From Mucilaginibacter mallensis (GTDB taxonomy: Bacteria > Bacteroidota > Bacteroidia > Sphingobacteriales > Sphingobacteriaceae): a stretch of DNA of 64,000 bases. This document shows, piece after piece, positions 8,322-17,162 of the stretch (the first letter of the stretch is position 1; every line of letters starts with the position of its first letter). Location of the stretch: NCBI RefSeq assembly GCF_900105165.1, contig NZ_LT629740.1:2108001-2172000 (forward strand). The letters are read 5' to 3'. The notes under the pieces were generated by a model, which was given only the letters and a program-made list of their open reading frames with translations, was not told the origin of the DNA and made no database searches. Position numbers and translations under genes: made by a program.

Positions 8322-8933
8322 ATGATACCCGTAGAAAGAATTATACAAGGCGGCGAGGACCTGTTTTTAACAGCAGGTATAAAAAGCGTTACGATGGATG
8401 ATATTGCCAAACACTTAGGTATATCAAAAAAAACCATCTATCACTTTTTTAAGGATAAAAACGAACTGGTTGTTGCCCTTACAAAAAAGAAGCTGCAGGA
8501 AGATGAAGACCAGATGTGCGCCATTATGAGTACTTCGGGTGATGTGATTGAGGAAATGATCAATATGATGAAATGTTCTGAAGAGATATTCTCAAAGATC
8601 AACCCAATTGTGATACATGATATGCAAAAGTATCACCCTGATGCCTGGAAGGAGTTTCAAAACTTTAAGGCTGATGTTTTGATACGTACACTGGAGGAAC
8701 TTTTAAACAAAGGGATAAAACAAGGCTATATAAGGCCTGATATTGATGTTAAAATAATGGCAAGGATGCGGGTTACGCAGGTGGAAATGGGCTTTAATAC
8801 AACATTATTTCCTTTGTCTGAATTTAGTCCATGGAAAGTGCAATACCAGTTTCTGGAACATTTTAACTATGGCATATGTACTTTAAAAGGATATAAGCTT
8901 TTAGATAAATATAAAAATATAAGCAATGAATGA
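8322..8933 (+). CDS. TetR-family transcriptional regulator of the efflux operon
   Basis: This 203 aa repressor has an N-terminal TetR helix-turn-helix (VTMDDIAKHLGISKKTIYHF, about residues 25-44) and a ligand-binding C-terminal domain with no close assignment. I chose ATG 8322. A GTG at 8307 in the same frame is the last base of the promoter -7 box and cannot be translated from that promoter. The gene lies 91 bp upstream of a co-directional TolC-adaptor-RND operon, the usual arrangement for a local repressor. The perfect inverted repeat over its own promoter suggests autorepression. Confidence 0.9.
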   Translation: MIPVERIIQGGEDLFLTAGIKSVTMDDIAKHLGISKKTIYHFFKDKNELVVALTKKKLQEDEDQMCAIMSTSGDVIEEMINMMKCSEEIFSKINPIVIHDMQKYHPDAWKEFQNFKADVLIRTLEELLNKGIKQGYIRPDIDVKIMARMRVTQVEMGFNTTLFPLSEFSPWKVQYQFLEHFNYGICTLKGYKLLDKYKNISNE

Positions 8934-9024
8934 TCATACACTGCTGACATAAGGTTGTCAACAAACAGTTTGATCTTTACCAATAATAAATAGAACATAG
9001 TAATACCTATTACAATATATAACA

Positions 9025-10455
9025 ATGAGAAACACAGTTTTTATAATGGCCCTGTTTTGTGCTGTAGCGGTAAACGGCTATGCGCAGCAGGCCCCGCGTG
9101 ATACCACCTACAATTTTAGTATACAAGATTGTGTGAACTACGCCTACCAACATCAGCATGATGTGGCAAATGCAGCATTGGATGTTAAAAGTGCCGGTTA
9201 TAAGGTTCAGGAAACTATAGGGCAAGGTTTACCGCAAATAAGCGGTTCAGCAACTTTTCAGGATTATGTAAAAACACCGAACATTTTATTTCCTGACGTT
9301 TTTTCCGGCCCGGTATACGGCGTTTTAAATCAACAAAAAGTTGTTAACAGTGCAACTGGGCAGGTAATTTCGGCAACGCCGCCAACTAATGGAAGTTCAT
9401 CAGGAGAAAGTAAAGTGAGTTTTACTCAAAAATATAACCTGGCACCAGGAATAAATATTTCACAAATAATTTTTGATCCTAATTATATAGTTGGTTTACA
9501 GGCCCGTAAAACGTATAAACAATTGTATGAGCGTAGTTATACCCGTTCGAAAATTGAAGTTAACGTGTCGGTAACCAAAGCGTATTACCAGGTATTAGTA
9601 AGTGCAGAGCATTTGAGGTTATTGCAGGCCGATATAGATCAGCTTAAACAGCAAATGGATGAAACCGCTGCACGTAATAAACAGGGGTTTGTTGAAAAGA
9701 TTGATGTTGATCGTATTACTTATCAATATAACTCATTGGTTACCACCAGGGAAAATACTGCAAGGTTACTGGTTTTAAATTATGAGTTATTGAAATTTCA
9801 AATAGGAATGCCAATTGATCAAAATTTAACATTAACAAACAAACTGGTAGATATAAAGCTTGAAGCAGCTACTGCTGATCCTACTATTGATACCGCAGTT
9901 TATCGTAACCGGATTGAGTATAATTTATTGGAAACCCAAAAAAGATTGGATGAGTATAATCTAAAAAGCACAAAAGGACAATTCTTGCCTAAATTGTTAG
10001 CTGTTGGAAATTATGCTGCATCTTTTCAAAGCAATAGTTTTAGCGGTCTTTACAACACAAATTTACCATCAGCTTATATAGGCCTTACGCTATCCGTTCC
10101 AATATTTACAGGCTTTCAGCACCTTAACCAGGTAAGGCAATCGCAAATAACTGTTTTAAAAGCGCAAAACGATTTGGATGATATGCAAAAAACAGTAAAT
10201 CTGCAGATTAGCCAATCGAAAATAGCCTATATAAATGGTTTGCAAACTCTTAACGACCAAAAACTAAACAGGGCGCTTGCTCAGGAAGTACTCCGCGTGT
10301 CAAAAATAAAATATGAACAGGGTGTAGGCTCAAGCATTGAAGTTACACAGGCACAAACTGCAGTTGAAGACGCAGATAACACATACATACAAGGTTTATA
10401 TGATGCTTTAGTAAGCAAAGTTGACCTTGACAAAGCATACGGTAGAATCCAATAA
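9025..10455 (+). CDS. TolC-family outer membrane efflux protein
   Basis: This outer membrane channel of a tripartite efflux pump is 476 aa. A signal peptide ends near residue 21 (VAVNGYAQ), and two TolC/OEP repeats follow, rich in coiled coil (for example near residues 185-215 and 395-460). It is the first gene of a three-gene operon, with 30 bp to the adaptor. A candidate dyad (CAAAC-A-GTTTG, 8962-8972) lies in the upstream gap and could be a regulator site. It would work with the adaptor and the RND pump that follow. Confidence 0.93.
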   Translation: MRNTVFIMALFCAVAVNGYAQQAPRDTTYNFSIQDCVNYAYQHQHDVANAALDVKSAGYKVQETIGQGLPQISGSATFQDYVKTPNILFPDVFSGPVYGVLNQQKVVNSATGQVISATPPTNGSSSGESKVSFTQKYNLAPGINISQIIFDPNYIVGLQARKTYKQLYERSYTRSKIEVNVSVTKAYYQVLVSAEHLRLLQADIDQLKQQMDETAARNKQGFVEKIDVDRITYQYNSLVTTRENTARLLVLNYELLKFQIGMPIDQNLTLTNKLVDIKLEAATADPTIDTAVYRNRIEYNLLETQKRLDEYNLKSTKGQFLPKLLAVGNYAASFQSNSFSGLYNTNLPSAYIGLTLSVPIFTGFQHLNQVRQSQITVLKAQNDLDDMQKTVNLQISQSKIAYINGLQTLNDQKLNRALAQEVLRVSKIKYEQGVGSSIEVTQAQTAVEDADNTYIQGLYDALVSKVDLDKAYGRIQ

Positions 10456-10485
10456 ACACTAAATCCACAATATTAAAAAGAGACA

Positions 10486-11586
10486 ATGAAAAAACTATTA
10501 TACATACCGGCAATATTATTTTTAGCGGCCTGCTCGCAAAAACCAACTGATAAGAAGGCTGAACTGGCCGACCTGAAAAAACAGCAGGCAACATTAAGTT
10601 CAAAAATTGCTGCTTTACAAGCGCAGGTGGGCACGGATTCAACCAAAGGGGCCGATGTAAGTACTATTATTGTAAAGCCCGGCCAGTTTACCAACTACGT
10701 ACAAATACAGGGTAAAATAGATGCGCAGGACAACGTTACTGCATATCCACAAGCGAGCGCTGTAATTACGGCACTTTATGTAAAGGCTGGCGACCATGTA
10801 AGCAAAGGCGAGATACTTGCTCAGTTGGATAATAGTGTGCTGAAGCAAAATGTTGGCCAGGCACAATCTCAGCTTAACCTCGCAAATATCCTTTATCAGC
10901 GTCAAAAGAACCTTTGGGATCAGAAAATAGGTACCGAGGTTGAGTACTTACAGGCTCAAACTAATTTGCAAACTGCCCAAAAGCAGGTAGCATCATTAAA
11001 ACAACAAGCTGATCTCTACCGCATTGTATCACCCATAAATGGTGTTGTTGACCAAATGGATCTGAAACTTGGACAGGTAGCTGCACCGGGTTCAGCAGGT
11101 ATACGTGTTATTAACGCCGAAGTATTGAAAGTTAAGGCTGATGTACCTGAGTCGTACTCCAGTAGTGTAAACCAAGGTGATAGCGTTAAGGTATTGTTTC
11201 CTGATGTGAATGATTCCTTAGCTACACGTGTAAGCTTCGCTGCAAAGGTTATTGATCCGGGTTCACGTAGTTTTGGCATCGAAATAAAACTGCCGCATAA
11301 CAAAGAGTATCGCCCTAACATGACGGCTGTTTTACAAATTGCTAATTACTCAAACCATAATACCATTGCAATACCGGTAAATGCTATCCAAAGATCGGAC
11401 GAAGGCGACTACGTGTATACAAATGAGAATGGTTATGCTAAACGTAAACCTATCACAGAAGGTAAAACATCAAATGGTTTTACTGAGGTAAAATCAGGCT
11501 TATCAAGCGGCGATCAGTTAATAACTCAAGGCGCAAGCGAAATTGGCGACGGTGATAAAGTAAGCGTATTAAAATCTGGTAATTAA
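10486..11586 (+). CDS. RND efflux periplasmic adaptor (HlyD/MFP family)
   Basis: This membrane-fusion lipoprotein links the RND pump to the TolC channel. It is 366 aa with a lipoprotein signal and lipobox LFLAACS, so Cys16 is the likely acylation site. A short heptad coiled coil (residues 24-48) directly after the signal is typical of Bacteroidetes members. The lipoyl/barrel-sandwich halves flank a hairpin at about residues 125-170, and the beta-barrel and membrane-proximal domains follow. The RND gene begins 23 bp after its stop, so co-transcription is nearly certain. Confidence 0.93.
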   Translation: MKKLLYIPAILFLAACSQKPTDKKAELADLKKQQATLSSKIAALQAQVGTDSTKGADVSTIIVKPGQFTNYVQIQGKIDAQDNVTAYPQASAVITALYVKAGDHVSKGEILAQLDNSVLKQNVGQAQSQLNLANILYQRQKNLWDQKIGTEVEYLQAQTNLQTAQKQVASLKQQADLYRIVSPINGVVDQMDLKLGQVAAPGSAGIRVINAEVLKVKADVPESYSSSVNQGDSVKVLFPDVNDSLATRVSFAAKVIDPGSRSFGIEIKLPHNKEYRPNMTAVLQIANYSNHNTIAIPVNAIQRSDEGDYVYTNENGYAKRKPITEGKTSNGFTEVKSGLSSGDQLITQGASEIGDGDKVSVLKSGN

Positions 11587-11609
11587 TTATACAATCTGAT
11601 TTCAAAAAA

Positions 11610-14600
11610 ATGAAAGACCAGGAAAAAGAATTTGGGCCATCAAGTTGGGCCATCGACAATAAGCGGGCGGTGTATGTGCTTATCTTTTTAATCACATTAC
11701 TCGGGTTTTCATCCTATAATTCCCTGCCAAAGGAGAATTTTCCGGATATTACTATACCTAAAATATATGTAACCACTATTTACCAGGGGCAGTCGCCACA
11801 AAATATCGAGACATTGGTTACCCGGCAGCTCGAAAAGCAAATGAAATCGTTAAAGGGCTTAAAAAAAGTTACCTCTAACACACAACAAAATGTGTCGATC
11901 ATTACTGCTGAATTTAACACTGATGTTAAAATAAGGGATGCCAAACAGGATGTTAAGGACGCTGTTGACAAAGCCAAGCAGGATCTGCCGCAAAATGATA
12001 ACAACTTAAAGGAATCAACCGTATCTGATATTAATGTGGCCGATCAGCCTATATTATACATCAACTTATCGGGTGACTATGACCTTAAGAAATTAAAAGA
12101 ATATGCGGATAACCTGAAAGATGATATCGAGGGTATGAAGCAAATATCACAGGTAGTTGAGGTAGGCGCTTTAAAGCCAAATATTCAGATCAATGTTGAC
12201 ATCAATAAGATGTCGGCTGCACAGATTGGTTATGGAGATATCATACAAGCTATAGGCAATGAGAATATCCTATCAACAGCCGGAACCATTACAACAAGTG
12301 GCGAACAACGGGCGGTTGATATTAAAGAGGATTTTAAAAGTGCAGATGAAGTAGCCGCGATGGTGATCAGGAACCCGCAGGGTAGGGCAGTTTATTTGCG
12401 TGATATTGCCCAGATAAGAGATGGTTTCCAGGATCAGGAAAGTTATGCGCGCCTTAAAACGCCAAACGATCCGAATTTTAAAAATGTAATTACCCTTAAC
12501 GTGAGCAAGCGTTCAGGAGAAAACCTGATTGAAGCTTCAGACGAGATCTATTCCCTGATCAAACAAAAACAGAAGACTATTTTCCCTAAGGGATTAAATA
12601 TTACTGTAACTGGAGATCAGTCGGACAAAACACGTACAACACTTAACGACCTTATAAACACCATCATTATTGGTTTTATACTGGTAACCGTTATCCTGAT
12701 GTTCTTTATGGGTAGTACCAATGCCATATTTGTGGCATTGTCAGTTCCGCTATCGTGTTTTATAGCCTTCCTGTTTATGCCTGTGATAGGCTTTACGCTC
12801 AACATGATCGTACTGTTCTCCTTCCTGCTGGCATTGGGTATTGTGGTGGATGATGCCATTGTGGTTATTGAAAATACGCACCGTATATTTAATAATGGTG
12901 CAATGCCTATTACCAAAGCTGCAAAAATAGCTGCCGGCGAAGTTTTTATGCCAGTATTTTCAGGTACCATGACCACGCTTGCACCATTTATCCCGTTGGC
13001 TTTCTGGCATAGCTTAATAGGTAGCTTCATGTTCTTCCTGCCGATAACGCTTATTATAACCTTATTGGCATCGTTGGTGGTTGCTTATATCATGAACCCG
13101 GTTTTCGCGGTTGATTTTATGAAACCGCACCATGAAGGTGAGCACGACCATCAAACGTTTGATCGTAAAACAACACGTACAACCATAATACTTGTAGGTG
13201 TAACCGTATTTTTTTACCTGCTGGCCTTAGGGAATATCATAAGCATAGGCATTGGTAATTTTATGGTGCTGATCATATTCCTGTTCCTGTTCAACCACTT
13301 TGTATTGTTAAAGGTGATTGATAGGTTCCAGAAGAACTTATGGCCGCGTTTCCAAACCTGGTATGCAAGATGGCTGGAGCGTGCCGTACACAATCCATGG
13401 AAAGTACTTTTAGGAGTAATCGTACTATTCTTCTTTACTATCGGGTTTTCGGTAGTGAGTAAATTGGATGTAGAACTATTCCCATCCTCTGATCCGAACT
13501 TTGTGTATGTGTATGTGACTATGCCTATAGGTACAGATCAGGCTTATACCAATACGGTTGTACAACAATTAGAAAAGAAGGTTGCGCAGGTAGTTGAGCC
13601 TGATAAAGATATTGTATCCTCTATCATATCAAACGTATCAGTAGGTGTAACGGATCCTTCAGATGAAGATCAGGGTACTTACTATAATAAGGGTAAGATC
13701 ACTGTTGCTTTTGTTGAATTTGGCAAGAGGAACGGAAAAGATACTAAAGAAATATTAAAACGGATCCGTAGTTCAGTACAGGGTGTTCCGGGAGCGCAGA
13801 TTGCCGTTGCGCAGGAAGCCAGCGGTCCGCCGGTACAAAAGGATATCAGTCTTGAAATGGCAGGTGATAACCTTGATACTTTAGTACATACTTCTGCCAG
13901 GTTAAAGAAATACCTGGATCAGCAAGGGATTGCAGGTATTGAACAATTGGTACCCGATGTGCAGGCTGATAAGCCGGAGATTATTTTTGATGTTGACCGT
14001 GAGCGTGCCAACCGTGAAGGTATCACAACAAACCAGATCAACCAGGCTTTGGGTGCTTCTATATATGGCGCCAAGGCATCTGATTATAGGAATACTACAG
14101 AGGATAACTACGAAATTGATGTTCGTGCAGCTGAAGATCAGCGTAATGATGTAGATGCGTTGCGTAACTTAAAAATCACCTTCCGTGATATTGCTATGGG
14201 TGGTAGTATAAGGCAGGTGCCTATATCAGCATTTACTGATGTAAGGTATACTAATACTTATGCCAATATTAAGCATAAACAACAGAGAAGGGTGATAACT
14301 TTGGGTTCAAACGTTATAAAACCGTTTACCCCGGCTGATGTAAATGCCCAGATAGCGCAGGCGATCAAAAACTTTAAGTTACCTGAGAATGTATCCATCA
14401 AAATGGGTGGTTCGCAGGAAGATCAGGCTGAAACTGGTGCATTCCTTGGCACAGCATTGCTGATTTCATTTGGGTTGATCCTTGTTATATTGATGGCACT
14501 GTTTAACTCCATAGGTAAAACATTGATTATATTAAGTGAGATCTTTTTTAGTATAATCGGGGTGTTCCTGGGTTTGAGTTTGTTCCATATGACGTTCTCT

Positions 14601-15044
14601 ATCGTTATGTCGGGCGTGGGTATCATCGCGCTGGCTGGTGTGGTAGTGCGAAACGGTATATTACTGGTTGAGTTCTCTGATATGCTGTTAGAACAAGGCT
14701 TAAGCATACACGATGCCGTTGTAGAAGCCGCCCGTACACGTATGACACCGGTATTGCTTACCGCCAGCGCAGCCATATTAGGCTTAATACCACTGGCTGT
14801 AGGTTTCAATATTGATTTTGCCGGGTTATTTACACACCTTAAACCACATATCTACTTTGGTGGTGATAACGTAGCATTCTGGGGCCCATTATCATGGACA
14901 ATGATATTTGGTTTAGGCTTTGCAACACTGATCACACTGATATTGGTGCCATGTATGTACCTGATACGTTACAACATGAAAGAAAACATCAGGAAGAAAA
15001 GAGAAAAAAGGCAACAGCCAAAACACGAACTAGAAACAGTTTAA
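11610..15044 (+). CDS. RND-family efflux transporter permease
   Basis: This 1144 aa proton-driven inner membrane pump of the AcrB superfamily has twelve membrane helices in the usual 1+5+1+5 pattern and two large periplasmic loops. The helix-4 motif LGIVVDDAIVVIEN (near residues 409-422) carries the paired aspartates of the proton relay. The second half has the matching motif GVVVRNGILLVEF. The protein is about 100 aa longer than AcrB, partly from an extended linker between the halves (near 510-585) and a basic C-terminal tail. It is closed by a strong terminator. Drug-type substrates are likely, but specificity cannot be read from sequence. Confidence 0.95.
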   Translation: MKDQEKEFGPSSWAIDNKRAVYVLIFLITLLGFSSYNSLPKENFPDITIPKIYVTTIYQGQSPQNIETLVTRQLEKQMKSLKGLKKVTSNTQQNVSIITAEFNTDVKIRDAKQDVKDAVDKAKQDLPQNDNNLKESTVSDINVADQPILYINLSGDYDLKKLKEYADNLKDDIEGMKQISQVVEVGALKPNIQINVDINKMSAAQIGYGDIIQAIGNENILSTAGTITTSGEQRAVDIKEDFKSADEVAAMVIRNPQGRAVYLRDIAQIRDGFQDQESYARLKTPNDPNFKNVITLNVSKRSGENLIEASDEIYSLIKQKQKTIFPKGLNITVTGDQSDKTRTTLNDLINTIIIGFILVTVILMFFMGSTNAIFVALSVPLSCFIAFLFMPVIGFTLNMIVLFSFLLALGIVVDDAIVVIENTHRIFNNGAMPITKAAKIAAGEVFMPVFSGTMTTLAPFIPLAFWHSLIGSFMFFLPITLIITLLASLVVAYIMNPVFAVDFMKPHHEGEHDHQTFDRKTTRTTIILVGVTVFFYLLALGNIISIGIGNFMVLIIFLFLFNHFVLLKVIDRFQKNLWPRFQTWYARWLERAVHNPWKVLLGVIVLFFFTIGFSVVSKLDVELFPSSDPNFVYVYVTMPIGTDQAYTNTVVQQLEKKVAQVVEPDKDIVSSIISNVSVGVTDPSDEDQGTYYNKGKITVAFVEFGKRNGKDTKEILKRIRSSVQGVPGAQIAVAQEASGPPVQKDISLEMAGDNLDTLVHTSARLKKYLDQQGIAGIEQLVPDVQADKPEIIFDVDRERANREGITTNQINQALGASIYGAKASDYRNTTEDNYEIDVRAAEDQRNDVDALRNLKITFRDIAMGGSIRQVPISAFTDVRYTNTYANIKHKQQRRVITLGSNVIKPFTPADVNAQIAQAIKNFKLPENVSIKMGGSQEDQAETGAFLGTALLISFGLILVILMALFNSIGKTLIILSEIFFSIIGVFLGLSLFHMTFSIVMSGVGIIALAGVVVRNGILLVEFSDMLLEQGLSIHDAVVEAARTRMTPVLLTASAAILGLIPLAVGFNIDFAGLFTHLKPHIYFGGDNVAFWGPLSWTMIFGLGFATLITLILVPCMYLIRYNMKENIRKKREKRQQPKHELETV

Positions 15045-15067
15045 TTATTTTTTTTGATTGTATAATT

Positions 15068-15103
15068 AAAAAGCCACCCGGAGAAATCCGGGTGGCTTTT
15101 TTT
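15068..15103 (+). terminator. Intrinsic terminator of the efflux operon
   Basis: GCCACCCGGA (15073-15082) and TCCGGGTGGC (15087-15096) form a perfect 10 bp stem with a GAAA tetraloop, flanked by A-run and T-run. It is strong and potentially bidirectional. Confidence 0.92.
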
Positions 15104-15229
15104 ATGATCAGCTACGATAACCAACTTTTTTAACATGAATTTGAGGTAGGTAATACCATCCAATTTGTGTACCACATCATTTGGGAATGATTATTGCAAT
15201 TGTTGAGTGCATTATCTATTCAGATTTTT

Positions 15230-15715
15230 ATGAAACTTAAAATTTCACATCCCTTTTGGCAAGTATTAGGCATCGGCGCATTAGCCGGTATGCGCACATC
15301 ATCGGCACCGGTAATAACCAGCCATATATTAAGCCACCATCGCACAAAAAACCTTGAGCATTCGCTGCTAAGCTTTATGCAATCAAAAGCAGTTGCTAAT
15401 ACATTAAAAATTCTATCAATAAGCGAGCTGGTGGTTGATAAACTACCGTCAACCCCAAACCGTATTAAACCGGCTGGGGTAGCTTTTCGCTGCCTGGCAG
15501 GTGCGCTAGCCGGGGCAAGCATTAATAAAGCTACAGGTGGTAAAGTTATAACCGGTACATTATTAGGGGCAACCTCTGCATTCGCATCAACGTATTTGAG
15601 TTACATGCTGCGCAAGGCAACCGTTAAAAATACAGGTATAATTGATCCAATAATTGGCGCTATTGAAGATGCACTGGTAATAGGGGCAGGTGTTGGTTTA
15701 ACGCAATTGTTCTGA
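15230..15715 (+). CDS. DUF4126 family membrane protein
   Basis: This 161 aa protein has several hydrophobic, glycine/alanine-rich segments (GALAGMRTSSAPV, then AGALAGASINKATGGKVITG). They match the DUF4126 family of small membrane proteins of unknown function. I chose ATG 15230, which begins MKLKISHPFWQ; a TTG 36 bp upstream is less likely. It follows the RND operon but is separated from it by a terminator, so it is probably an independent gene. The second TetR gene follows 168 bp downstream. No function is assigned. Confidence 0.7.
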   Translation: MKLKISHPFWQVLGIGALAGMRTSSAPVITSHILSHHRTKNLEHSLLSFMQSKAVANTLKILSISELVVDKLPSTPNRIKPAGVAFRCLAGALAGASINKATGGKVITGTLLGATSAFASTYLSYMLRKATVKNTGIIDPIIGAIEDALVIGAGVGLTQLF

Positions 15716-15883
15716 TTAATTGACTTTATTGGTCAAATGCCACAGATTTTTTACAGATTTGGAATGTAATTTACTTTGTGCAAACAAAATGAGGATTACA
15801 AAGTATATAAATTACATAAATTTGGTAATCGATATCATCATTTTACGTAGAATTTTAAATTTAAAAACAGTATATATTTTCCA

Positions 15884-16498
15884 ATGGGTGTAGTTACTAC
15901 CGATCAACAGGATATTAAGAGGGAGAAGATATTAGAAGCGGCCCACCACCGGTTTTTGCACTACGGCTATTCAAAAACAACCATGAATGAGATTGCCGGC
16001 GACATATCCATGTCAAAAGCGCTGCTTTACTATTACTTTCCTGATAAAAGTGAACTGTATATAGCGGTTATGCGCAAACTGGCTAATGACTATCTGAAAT
16101 CATTGACAGATAACCACATGGATGATCTCAGGGAGGTTTTCATTTTTCAGGTTAATACGCACCATGAGTTCATTGTGAAAAATTATAACTTTTTCGATTA
16201 TTTCAGGCTTAATGAACAGAATTTACCTGATGCTATATGGAGTATAGTAGAACAGATACGCATGGGAGAAGCTTTTTTATTAGTAAATGCTGTAAAAGCT
16301 GAAATAGAAAAAGGCGGAATAAGGCCATTGGATAACCCGGATGAAATTGTTGATCTTTTACTTGATGCCCTGCATGGGGTTAGGGTAGGAGCGATATCTC
16401 ACAAAAAAGCCAAATTCCCGCGTATGGAACATTTGGACGAAATACACACCAAACGCCTGTTGCTGATAGATATTTTTATAAAGGGATTAAAGTATTGA
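15884..16498 (+). CDS. TetR-family transcriptional regulator
   Basis: This 204 aa regulator has a clear N-terminal helix-turn-helix (TTMNEIAGDISMSKALLYYYF, about residues 30-50) preceded by AHHRFLHYGYSK. The C-terminal domain is unassigned. Upstream, a TAAATTTG box (15817-15824) is bracketed by ATTAC (15811-15815) and GTAAT (15825-15829), a short inverted repeat that could be its operator. Its target is unclear; the nearest genes are the DUF4126 gene upstream and the convergent OsmC gene. It is not a duplicate of the efflux TetR, as the two share only the fold. Confidence 0.88.
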   Translation: MGVVTTDQQDIKREKILEAAHHRFLHYGYSKTTMNEIAGDISMSKALLYYYFPDKSELYIAVMRKLANDYLKSLTDNHMDDLREVFIFQVNTHHEFIVKNYNFFDYFRLNEQNLPDAIWSIVEQIRMGEAFLLVNAVKAEIEKGGIRPLDNPDEIVDLLLDALHGVRVGAISHKKAKFPRMEHLDEIHTKRLLLIDIFIKGLKY

Positions 16499-16688
16499 GC
16501 CTCAATAGTTCCCTTTTTTAGTGCAACTGTCAACCTTTAGTAAAAAAGCTTTAGTTTCAAATCTTCCGGGTATTTTATTTGGTAAATTTGACCATCATAT
16601 TTAATTAGTCAATAGTTTTTTTGTTTCTACGGCTAATTAATTTGAATGCTTCCTTATTTAGAGGTTGTTGTTTTAGAGTGATTGATAC

Positions 16689-16720
16689 AAACCGGGACTA
16701 CTCCTCCCGGTTTGTTTTTT
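16689..16720 (+). terminator. Intrinsic terminator in the tetR-osmC gap
   Basis: AAACCGGGA (16689-16697) pairs perfectly with TCCCGGTTT (16705-16713) and is followed by GTTTTTT. Its T-run is on the plus strand. It ends either the long 3' end of the TetR transcript or an independent short RNA. Confidence 0.85.
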
Positions 16721-17162
16721 ATATACCGGTTTTAAAAGCCGTTTCAATATTTATACTTCCGGTCAAAATTTTATGGATTGGGCAGGCATCGGCAATCTGC
16801 AGCAGCCTGTTCTTTTGAATGTCGGATAATTCACCCTTAAAGTTTAACCAACGTTTTATAGTTACACCTGTTTCGGTTTTAAACAGCTCCAGGTTGACTG
16901 TAATTTCATCAACCGGCCACATTTTTCTGTTAATGTACATGCGCAAGGTAATAGCGGTACAGCTGCCCAGGCTGCCCAGTAACAAGCCATGCGGTTCCAT
17001 GCCGGTATCGCCACCTTCAATAGTTTCCGGTTCATCAACAATAATGTTGTGCCTGCCGCTGCTAATGGTAGTTTGATACTTTGTATGCCCTATTTGCGCC
17101 GTAACGCTTGCTATAGCTTCTTCTCCTGTATGCATTATTTTGCGATTAACGTAAGTTCCCAA
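16719..17162 (-). CDS. OsmC/Ohr-family protein
   Basis: OsmC-type proteins are thiol-dependent peroxidases that reduce organic hydroperoxides. The protein is 147 aa, with MEPHGLLLGSLGSCTAITLRMY holding the first catalytic cysteine and DACPIHKIL the second. The start at 17162 overlaps the end of the upstream transporter gene by 17 bp. An in-frame ATG at 17135 would remove the overlap and is the main alternative. Overlap and shared direction point to an operon with the SpmA/SpmB-like gene. Confidence 0.88.
   Translation of the reverse strand: MGTYVNRKIMHTGEEAIASVTAQIGHTKYQTTISSGRHNIIVDEPETIEGGDTGMEPHGLLLGSLGSCTAITLRMYINRKMWPVDEITVNLELFKTETGVTIKRWLNFKGELSDIQKNRLLQIADACPIHKILTGSINIETAFKTGI

Noticed and set aside
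16621..16818. A 65-codon frame between tetR and osmC
   Set aside because: It runs through the terminator hairpin and overlaps the end of osmC on the opposite strand.
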